Shown here piece by piece: positions 57,983 through 64,000 of a stretch of 64,000 bases of DNA. Each line of letters opens with the position of its first letter. Within the stretch, counting starts at the first letter, position 1. Under the pieces are notes generated by a model, which saw only the letters and a list, made by a program, of their open reading frames with translations, did not search any database and was not told the DNA's origin. A program made the translations under genes and the position numbers. Source of the DNA: Listeria immobilis (GTDB lineage: Bacteria > Bacillota > Bacilli > Lactobacillales > Listeriaceae). The stretch spans positions 62,001 to 126,000 of the forward strand of contig NZ_JAASTZ010000007.1 in assembly GCF_014322765.1 (NCBI RefSeq), in the 5' to 3' direction.

Positions 57983-58288
57983 ATGACTAAAGTTTTAGCT
58001 ACAAAAAAATCAAAATTAATTCCTCGCATTGGACGTTTAGTCACTATTGGAGAGAAACGAATTGCTCTTTTTCAAACAACTACAGAAAAGGTTTATGCAT
58101 TAGAAGATTATTGCCCGTTAACAGATTCACCAATTTTAGAAGGGATTGTTTCAGGAGATTTTCTCTATGAACCAATGCGGGAATATAAGATTTCCTTAGT
58201 TTCTGGTGAGATTCAGGAACCAGATGAAGGACAGTTAACAATCTATCCAGTGGAAATTTCTGGGGATGATGTTTATCTGGAGGTGTAA
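57983..58288 (+). CDS. nasE: nitrite reductase small subunit, NasE/NirD-like
   Basis: A 101-residue Rieske-fold protein. KVYALEDYCPLTDSPILEGIV and DFLYEPMREYKISL correspond to the two cluster-binding loops of Rieske proteins. Only one Cys remains and the His ligands and second Cys are absent, so no [2Fe-2S] cluster is expected; many NirD proteins share such losses. It follows nasD by one base and overlaps nothing. Likely a structural partner of NasD. Confidence 0.88.
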   Translation: MTKVLATKKSKLIPRIGRLVTIGEKRIALFQTTTEKVYALEDYCPLTDSPILEGIVSGDFLYEPMREYKISLVSGEIQEPDEGQLTIYPVEISGDDVYLEV

Positions 58289-58290
58289 GA

Positions 58291-59250
58291 ATGATTTCCT
58301 TTGTAGGGGCCGGTCCAGGAGACATTGAACTATTGACAGTAAAAGGCCAGCAACTATTAGAACAAGCAGATGCAGTAATCTATGATAGATTAGTCAATCC
58401 GCTGTTATTATTCCATTGTAAAGCTACATGTGATTTTTATTATGTTGGGAAAACCCCTTATCAACACTCAACAAAGCAAACAGAAATTAATGTGCTACTT
58501 AAAGAGAAACCCAAAAAGTATCAACGGATTGTTCGGCTTAAAGGTGGGGACCCAGAAATTTTTGGTCGTTTATCTGAAGAACTAGAGATTGTGACAAATG
58601 AGGGATATTCGTTTGAAATTGTTCCTGGAGTTACTGCAGCAAGTGGAAGTGCCGCCTACAGTGGGTTATCATTAACTAAGCGGGGAATTGCTCGAGGCGT
58701 GACTTTTCTCACAGGTCATTTAAAAGAAAATCAAGTGAATCAGGTCATTAACTTTCCAAAAGAACAAACACTGTGTTTATATATGGGCATGGAGGCATTA
58801 AAAACGCTTATTCCTCAGTTGAAAGAATGCCAAACAAACGTCCATCTAGCCATTATTGAATGGGGGACTTTAGGACGGCAAAAGCGTATTTTTGGGACAG
58901 TGGATGATATTCTTTCCAAACTACAGACGAACCAAATCCAAAATCCAGCGATGATTTTGATTGGCGAAGCAGTAGCAGAGAAAGCGGCGTATCCCTGGTT
59001 TGACAAGTTAGAAAAAGCAGGGGAACAACTTCTGCTTATCTCCACGGAACGTCCGACAATGACTGAACTCATGGAATATACAAGTCAAGGTGCAGATATC
59101 TGGTGGCATCAAGTAGGTGAGACCCGTGATAAACGCTTTGATGAAGTAAGTAAGAGAATGATGCAGGAAATTAACTTTCCAACGCTTATATTTAAAACTC
59201 AACAAGCAGAAGCACTTTTTGAACAAGACGTAATAGAAAAACAAGTCTAA
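58291..59250 (+). CDS. cobA: uroporphyrinogen-III C-methyltransferase with C-terminal extension
   Basis: A 319-residue SUMT. Motifs: FVGAGPGDIELLTVKG, YDRLVNPLLL, RLKGGDPEIFGR, VPGVTAASGSAAYSG and LYMGMEAL. It methylates uroporphyrinogen III twice with SAM to precorrin-2, the start of the siroheme branch. The enzyme domain ends near residue 245; the last ~70 residues (LLLISTERPTMTELM to the end) resemble a truncated HemD (uroporphyrinogen-III synthase) fragment. It ends the nitrite operon, two bases after nasE. Confidence 0.92.
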   Translation: MISFVGAGPGDIELLTVKGQQLLEQADAVIYDRLVNPLLLFHCKATCDFYYVGKTPYQHSTKQTEINVLLKEKPKKYQRIVRLKGGDPEIFGRLSEELEIVTNEGYSFEIVPGVTAASGSAAYSGLSLTKRGIARGVTFLTGHLKENQVNQVINFPKEQTLCLYMGMEALKTLIPQLKECQTNVHLAIIEWGTLGRQKRIFGTVDDILSKLQTNQIQNPAMILIGEAVAEKAAYPWFDKLEKAGEQLLLISTERPTMTELMEYTSQGADIWWHQVGETRDKRFDEVSKRMMQEINFPTLIFKTQQAEALFEQDVIEKQV

Positions 59251-59780
59251 CATTACTATGAACCGCGTGCCAAAGAAATTTTTGGGGGCGGTTCATTGAT
59301 GTATAGATGGTATACTAATTTGCTTTTTAATTTTGTAATCTTGCTCATAAAGTACGTATCAAAGACTGAAAAATAATTTGTGATGATTTTAAGGCAGTAT
59401 ATCAAGTCCAATCAAAGGAAAACGCACATATTTTTTTATTTAGTGTGATTGAAAAACGATAGACAAGCTATTCTAAAGTAATGCAGTCACGCATAGAAAG
59501 TCCAAATTTATTACTTTTTTATGAATTCCAACGAGTATCCACTGAAGTATTTATTCCACTAATCTGAAAGAATCTTTCAATAAAAAATATAGTCTCAGAA
59601 AAGGAAATTTCAAAATAAAGAAACTCTAGGGCGCTTCCTGGTATCCATTTATTTTGCACATGGGCAATTTATTTGCGCTTCCAAAAGGCTTCATTTAGTA
59701 CTTTTAATAATCTTTTTTACCTTCTGAAAAATTGTTATAATAAGAACAGGTGAAAATGAATAATAGAAGGAGTGGCTTAC
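59251..59780. other. 530-base AT-rich gap, no gene seen
   Basis: An imperfect hairpin (TGAACCGC with GCGGTTCA, 59260-59297) lies right after cobA and may end that operon, though its T-tract is poor. I see no supported coding frame in the rest. The sequence may be a decayed spacer. Confidence 0.55.
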
Positions 59781-60140
59781 TTGATTATTACCTTATCGAT
59801 TATTGTTGGGATAATTATTGTTATTTTTATCTCGTTATACCTTATTATTGCGACTGCAGTTAAAAAAGCGAGCAATACAAACTGGGAGGAGACTAATGCT
59901 CTCGTCGTAGCTAGCAGATTCACTAGCCGAACAATGGGAGATGAAATATCACGTGCACAAGGCGAGACCGTCCGTAGAGTGGAGCTAACAGTAAGGTTCA
60001 AATTACGAGATGGAAGTGAGTTTGAAGGGAAAAGATGGGTAACTATAAAGACTAAACATAGCTCATGGTTATATGAAAACAAAGTAGTTACAATCATGTA
60101 CGATACAAGCAATCCAAAACGGTTTAAAATTAAAGAATAA
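59781..60140 (+). CDS. DUF3592-like single-span membrane protein
   Basis: A 119-residue protein. One N-terminal membrane helix (about 2-25) is followed by a beta-rich domain with LTVRFKLRDGSEFEGKRW and VVTIMYDTSNPKRFKI, the pattern of DUF3592 proteins. TTG at 59781 is chosen because AAGGAG lies at proper distance; the GTG nine bases earlier overlaps that site. Function unknown. It stands alone between two AT-rich gaps. Confidence 0.65.
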   Translation: MIITLSIIVGIIIVIFISLYLIIATAVKKASNTNWEETNALVVASRFTSRTMGDEISRAQGETVRRVELTVRFKLRDGSEFEGKRWVTIKTKHSSWLYENKVVTIMYDTSNPKRFKIKE

Positions 60141-60424
60141 ACAAAATACAGCTATCAACAGAAAATCATACAACTATTGCTAAAATAAATCGTATGTTGA
60201 TAAACTCGTTTGCTCTTTTTTATGAAAAATATATCAAGCAAAAATCGCTGGCACTGTCATGTTTACTAGAGATAAAACGTGATAAAGACAATAGTACTAA
60301 GCGAAGAGTTGAATGAAATCGAAAAAATTATTCTTAGTATTGCACTTTACATAGAATCATTCAATATCATACTGTCGTCACAAATTCGTAGTGAAAATTC
60401 TCTAAAATATGCTGATTTAAATAG
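60141..60424. other. AT-rich gap with no supported gene
   Basis: Lies between the DUF3592-like gene and the tRNA terminator. No coding frame with a ribosome-binding site and no clear dyad except weak ones. Confidence 0.5.
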
Positions 60425-60484
60425 AAAAAATCATCTTTTATAAGCCGGATTTGTAGAACCGTTTTATAAAAGATGATCTTTTTT
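60425..60484. terminator. terminator downstream of tRNA-Ser
   Basis: TCATCTTTTATAA (60431-60443) pairs with TTATAAAAGATGA (60464-60476), flanked by six A on one side and six T on the other, so it can end transcription in both directions, including the minus-strand tRNA. Confidence 0.85.
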
Positions 60485-60498
60485 ACGAATTGATAAAA

Positions 60499-60588
60499 CG
60501 GAGAAACGGGGATTCGAACCCCGGCGCGGCATACACCGCCTAACAGATTTCGAGTCTGTCCCCTTCAGCCGGACTTGGGTATTTCTCC
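60499..60588 (-). tRNA. tRNA-Ser (anticodon CGA)
   Basis: On the minus strand: acceptor GGAGAAA (60588-60582) with TTTCTCC at the other end, a D arm, anticodon loop CTCGAAA giving CGA (codon UCG), a long variable arm of the serine type, and T arm CGGGGTTCGAATCCCCG. Discriminator G. CCA is not encoded. The prophage begins on its 5' side. Confidence 0.96.
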
Positions 60589-60668
60589 ATGTAGGCGTAT
60601 CAACGACTTAACAAGCCTTTATGATTTTCTGACTATCATTTTGACTATCAAATCAATTTCAACAGTTT

Positions 60669-61814
60669 TTATTTTAGCATAAAATCAGAAAAAAGAGAAG
60701 CTGTAGAATCTTTCTTTTCTTGCGTAACATGCGTATAAATATTAGATGTAGTTTGTATATCTGCATGTCCTAAGCGTTCTTGTACGTCTTTTAATGATGC
60801 GCCAGCTTCAAATAACAGTGAAGCGTGCGTATGACGGAAGCCATGAGAAGTTATTTTTTTTAATTCAGTGTGATGTTTAAAAATGTTATCTAACCACGAA
60901 TAAGTAGAGCTGGGATTATAATAATTTCCTTCATTGTCGAATATGATTTGTACTTTATCTAATCTCAAAATATGATGATTTTCACGTTGATACTTTTTCC
61001 ATTTTTTTAACACATCAACTGTAGATACATCTATACTTATGTCTCGCTTACCAGCTTTTGTTTTAGTAGTATTCACTAAAATGCGAGCATGTTCGCCACG
61101 TGAGAGAGTTTTATTTATATACAAACGTTTGTTGTTTAAATCTACATCTTTCCATGTCAGCGCTAGTGCCTCAGACTTTCTCAATCCCGTAAAAGCTAAC
61201 AGATAGAAAAATGTATATTTGAAAATATCGTCTTTGACAGTATCTAAAAACGAACGTAATTCATACTTGTCATAGAATGTAATATCTTTTTCCTCTTTTT
61301 CTATCATTTCTCCGCGCGGAATAATGACAAACACAAACGGATCAGTATCAATTAAGTGTAATGATATTGCATATTTAAAGACACGAGAAGTTAAATTTTT
61401 CAAACGTTTATATGATGTCGAATTTGTTTTTGACCATGCGTTTATGACTTGCTGACAGAAATGTATGTCTATTTTATCGATAAACTTATCGCTAAAAAAT
61501 GGTAATATGTGATGATTGAAGAATATTTTAGTGCGTTCTAACGTGCTTTCTTTGACTGTTTGCGTATAGAGATCTAACCATGAAAAATACACTTCTTCAA
61601 ATTTCAGCGCCTTTTTTTTGGTTTTCAATCCACCTTCCTCTAATATTTGCATTTCAATGCGCTTTAGCTCCATTTTAGCTTCTCTCTCTGTTTTAAATCC
61701 TCGGCGAGTGGTCTGTTTTCGTTTTCCAGTCATGTTATCTATACCAGCATAAACTCGAAACATATAACGAATTTCATTTTTTGAATTCAAATATGATTTA
61801 ATACGTTTATCCAT
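60669..61814 (-). CDS. int: phage tyrosine integrase
   Basis: A 381-residue tyrosine recombinase. An AP2-like arm-binding domain (about 5-50: RYMFRVYAGIDNMTGKRKQTT split after YAGIDN), a core-binding SAM-like domain (about 65-165), and a catalytic domain with Arg in TGLRKSEALAL, HGFRHTHASLL, LGHADIQTTSNIYTHV carrying the Tyr nucleophile. The ATG at 61814 follows AGGAGG; upstream in-frame ATGs do not. It is next to tRNA-Ser and should integrate and excise the element. Confidence 0.94.
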   Translation of the reverse strand: MDKRIKSYLNSKNEIRYMFRVYAGIDNMTGKRKQTTRRGFKTEREAKMELKRIEMQILEEGGLKTKKKALKFEEVYFSWLDLYTQTVKESTLERTKIFFNHHILPFFSDKFIDKIDIHFCQQVINAWSKTNSTSYKRLKNLTSRVFKYAISLHLIDTDPFVFVIIPRGEMIEKEEKDITFYDKYELRSFLDTVKDDIFKYTFFYLLAFTGLRKSEALALTWKDVDLNNKRLYINKTLSRGEHARILVNTTKTKAGKRDISIDVSTVDVLKKWKKYQRENHHILRLDKVQIIFDNEGNYYNPSSTYSWLDNIFKHHTELKKITSHGFRHTHASLLFEAGASLKDVQERLGHADIQTTSNIYTHVTQEKKDSTASLFSDFMLK

Positions 61815-61902
61815 TTTTATCCTCCTAACCGAATGTATGTTCTTTTGAAGGGTACAGCAAATTATGTTAAAATGAATTTGCATACTCCTATGTGTGTATT
61901 TG

Positions 61903-61936
61903 AAAACGCTTATCTCTGTGCGGAGAGGGCGTTTTT
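61903..61936. terminator. hairpin between integrase and membrane-protein genes
   Basis: AAAACGC and GCGTTTT with CTCT/AGAG inside form a stem with T-run, just past the membrane-protein stop. Confidence 0.7.
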
Positions 61937-61938
61937 TG

Positions 61939-62973
61939 TTATTTATCTTTATTGAAGTTTTTATTTATTTCAATCTCTGTTTCGCTTGCTTTTAATCCTG
62001 TTATTTTGACTCCATTTTTATTATAAGAGTGACGAGCATTTAAAATGGCTGAATACGCTCCATCTTTGTAATGCATATTTACATAAAGAGCATCTTCTTT
62101 GTCTTTGTATTTGTCAATTACTTTATTTAGTATTTCTTCAGATTGTTTTTTTGAAATTTTATCATTTATGACAATTTCTAAATGTTTACCTTGTGCTTCT
62201 TCATTTTCATTTATTTCATTGATAGTATAGTTTTTTGTACTAATTAAAGCATCTGTTTGTTTACTTTCTTCTTTTTCGGTAGTATTCTTTGATTTTACAT
62301 CATCATTTGGATAATATTCACTACTAACTAAATTAGTTAGAGCGTTAGTCAAGGCTTCATCAGACTGACTTATTGTATTTTTAACATTGTTTAATAAATT
62401 ATCAAAGTTTCCATTATCCAAATTGTTTTTTACATCATTTGCTGCTTGAATGCGCAAGTCAATCGCTTCTTCCATTTTCCTAGCGTATTCTTCAGTTTCA
62501 GAATCAATTTTCAAAATCTTAGAGGATTGTATATAGTTTTTTTGACTTTCATATTTTGTAATTAGTGTAGATAACCTTGATTTTAATGTTTCTAGATCTT
62601 CGTCAGTTTCTATTGAGGCAAATGCTTGTTTCCAGTTGGTATCCCAATTTTCATCAAATTCTTTAGTTATTTTATCACTAGTTGATTTCAAGTCTTGCTC
62701 TGTTTTCTTTTTTGAATCGTTCTTTGAGTTTGTAGAATTTTTTTCTTTGTGCTGATTTTGTACCGCTGTGTCTTTTGTTCTTTCCATTTCTTTCTTTTCA
62801 TTAATAGCAGATGTTCCCATTATCAATCCTATTAAAAATAATGAAAAACCAACTATCAAAATAATCATAGGAACCTTCTTTTGTTTCTTTCTAAAAAGAT
62901 TAACAATTAGCCAAACGATCCCAACTAAAAACCCCAGAATTCCTAATATCGCAAAAATTGAATCCAAATTCAT
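61939..62973 (-). CDS. prophage-encoded membrane protein of the lysogeny module
   Basis: A 344-residue protein. Two N-terminal membrane helices (about 5-25 and 35-55) flank a basic loop RKKQKK. A Lys/Glu/Asn/Ser-rich linker (about 60-105), a helical coiled-coil region (about 110-225) and a C-terminal alpha/beta domain follow. Proteins of this kind are common in Listeria and Staphylococcus prophages at this place, and superinfection exclusion is one proposed role. I cannot name the family. ATG at 62973 has AAAGGGAG; an upstream ATG lacks it. Confidence 0.75.
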   Translation of the reverse strand: MNLDSIFAILGILGFLVGIVWLIVNLFRKKQKKVPMIILIVGFSLFLIGLIMGTSAINEKKEMERTKDTAVQNQHKEKNSTNSKNDSKKKTEQDLKSTSDKITKEFDENWDTNWKQAFASIETDEDLETLKSRLSTLITKYESQKNYIQSSKILKIDSETEEYARKMEEAIDLRIQAANDVKNNLDNGNFDNLLNNVKNTISQSDEALTNALTNLVSSEYYPNDDVKSKNTTEKEESKQTDALISTKNYTINEINENEEAQGKHLEIVINDKISKKQSEEILNKVIDKYKDKEDALYVNMHYKDGAYSAILNARHSYNKNGVKITGLKASETEIEINKNFNKDK

Positions 62974-63018
62974 CTCTCCCTTTATCAAATTTTTATATAA
63001 ACACATTTGTGCAAATAC

Positions 63019-63495
63019 CTAGCAAGCGATAATTTGAATGCTACTTCTAAAAATGATTACATATCCGTTGCATTCAACTGTATTTCCGTATTTATTCTTA
63101 TAATATTCTATAGAATGCTTTAAAAAATCTTCGGTTACTTCTAAAAACTCTGAAACCTCGTAGTATTCAGTGAAACCCTCGTAATAAGCATCAATAATTT
63201 TTCGTAAAGGGACAAGTGATTCATAACCCCAATTTCTCGCAAGTTTTTCTTGTTTTCTTTCATTAACTGTATTTTGATTAATAATATTCCCAACTGTCAA
63301 TTTGTGATGTCCAATTTCTTCTACTATAGTGCACCGCATTTCAATATCACTTTGTCGAGGATTTACGAATATTCTACTATTATAATATAATCCTTTATGA
63401 AATTCTTGCATATTTTTGTCTTCAATAATAGTTAGTTCAGGAAATTGCTCTCTGTATTTATCTAACCACATACATACATTCATCTCATTTCTCAT
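63019..63495 (-). CDS. ImmA/IrrE-family protein
   Basis: A 158-residue phage metallopeptidase-like protein. The zinc motif region reads CTIVEEIGHHKLTVG; ImmA proteins normally have HExxH, and here the first His is Glu, so EExGHH. That variant occurs widely in phage ImmA relatives, so activity cannot be excluded. Such proteins cleave or regulate the CI-like repressor encoded next to them. It overlaps the repressor gene by four bases. Confidence 0.82.
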   Translation of the reverse strand: MRNEMNVCMWLDKYREQFPELTIIEDKNMQEFHKGLYYNSRIFVNPRQSDIEMRCTIVEEIGHHKLTVGNIINQNTVNERKQEKLARNWGYESLVPLRKIIDAYYEGFTEYYEVSEFLEVTEDFLKHSIEYYKNKYGNTVECNGYVIIFRSSIQIIAC

Positions 63496-63815
63496 TTATA
63501 TTTTTGTTGAATCAAGTCAATATATTCAAGAATTTTTTTCATATCTTCTTCTGTTGCGGATGGATCAATGTGAGCTGCAAGTGTTGCCGCTTCTTGAGGG
63601 ATGTCGTTGTCGACATAGGGGTTGTCAGTTCTACCTAAAAGATAATCTGTAGAAACATTGAAATAATCAGCTACTTTTTTTAAACTTTCTCCGTTTGGGA
63701 TTTTTTTCTTCCAGGAATAAAGTGAATTCCTACCAAATCCCAGTTTTTCTTCTAGTTCAACAATGCTAATTTTTTGTTTCTCGGCTAAAAATTTCACCCT
63801 ATCAAATGTAGTCAT
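63492..63815 (-). CDS. CI-like XRE repressor
   Basis: A 107-residue HTH_XRE protein: VKFLAEKQKISIVELEEKLGFGRNSLYSWKKKI (split; about 7-39), then ESLKKVADYFNVSTDYLLGRTD, the usual phage repressor continuation, and a short C-terminal helix. No peptidase domain, so the ImmA partner may handle induction. ATG at 63815 follows AAAGGTG; the GTG nine bases upstream overlaps that site. Confidence 0.9.
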   Translation of the reverse strand: MTTFDRVKFLAEKQKISIVELEEKLGFGRNSLYSWKKKIPNGESLKKVADYFNVSTDYLLGRTDNPYVDNDIPQEAATLAAHIDPSATEEDMKKILEYIDLIQQKYK

Positions 63816-63837
63816 ATCATACACCTTTTCATATTGG

Positions 63838-63910
63838 TTATGAACAATTTAAATTTTAATAAAGAAAATGGTTGACATCTAACTTAAAGTTTAATATACT
63901 ATGTTCATAA
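63838..63910. promoter_or_regulatory. divergent cI-cro control region
   Basis: On the plus strand, TTGACA (63872-63877), 17 bases, TATACT (63895-63900) form a near-consensus promoter for the lytic side. TTATGAAC (63838-63845) and its exact reverse complement GTTCATAA (63903-63910) flank it, as expected for repressor operators. Confidence 0.8.
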
Positions 63911-64000
63911 GCTAATTATTTAGCTAAACGAGTCAACGAATAAACCTATAAAATACTCGTTCCCCAACGATTTATGGCTCAATTGTATGCTTATTTAGCT

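Larger units (their letters stand above)
60600..64000. mobile_element. left end of a prophage next to tRNA-Ser (runs off the window)
   Basis: Minus-strand integrase, membrane protein, ImmA-like and XRE repressor genes, followed by a divergent plus-strand promoter. This is the standard order of the lysogeny module of Listeria siphophages. The boundary is placed just upstream of the tRNA by the position of the integrase; the core att site cannot be defined without the other end. An ICE or satellite is possible but less likely. Confidence 0.8.

Overview
This is an AT-rich Firmicute chromosome, almost certainly a Listeria of the monocytogenes group. From memory, gene content and order follow the EGD-e stretch around lmo0598-lmo0640: BioY, MarR plus two ABC exporters, rhodanese, LPXTG protein, azoreductase/MarR/oxidoreductase, then the fructose-type PTS, Rrf2 and methyltransferase genes. 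Several blocks look accessory. I cannot fix the species without a search.

Layout. 1-5.5 kb: partial bioY behind a BirA-like operator; a PadR/DUF1700/DUF4097 envelope-stress-type operon; GNAT, small membrane proteins and a MATE pump. 5.5-13.1 kb: two drug-export loci, a MarR-controlled heterodimeric ABC exporter and a TetR-linked ABC ATPase/permease pair. 13.2-25 kb: rhodanese, LPXTG leucine-rich-repeat surface protein, an internally deleted IS3-family remnant inside an old terminator, azoreductase/MarR/oxidoreductase, lipoprotein, Ser/Thr kinase with a divergent HTH partner, TauE-type exporter, SGNH hydrolase and a DUF6044 membrane protein.

25.4-40.7 kb is the most unusual part. A folded RNA leader candidate and a Crp-like regulator precede one tightly overlapped operon. 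It encodes two membrane-anchored exoproteins (1964 and 799 residues), then an F-type ATPase set: c, a b-delta fusion, alpha, gamma, beta and a short epsilon, ending with a five-helix membrane protein. The F1 catalytic residues look intact. However, the c subunit has Val where the ion-binding Glu/Asp should be, and no recognisable subunit a is present. I infer an ATP-driven rotary machine that no longer moves ions and may act on the two exoproteins. From memory, an ATP-synthase-like locus at lmo0088-lmo0093 in EGD-e may be the same family, so the genes may be known but annotated simply as ATP synthase.

40.8-52.4 kb: a PRD-regulated split fructose-type PTS with a GatZ/KbaZ-like protein, a HAD phosphatase, an Rrf2 regulator with a His-rich methyltransferase, GNAT/MarR, and an MMPL exporter with a divergent TetR. 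52.6-59.3 kb: a dissimilatory nitrite module comprising NreABC-like sensing (GAF protein, cysteine-containing histidine kinase, NarL-type regulator), SirB, NasD, NasE and CobA. The last four make siroheme and reduce nitrite to ammonium. 59.8-60.6 kb: a small membrane protein and tRNA-Ser(CGA). 60.6-64 kb: the lysogeny end of a prophage (integrase, membrane protein, ImmA-like protein, CI-like repressor and the start of the divergent cro-side promoter), running off the window.

Start sites were moved from the longest possible reading frame wherever a ribosome-binding site favoured a different codon. Each case is noted in its entry.
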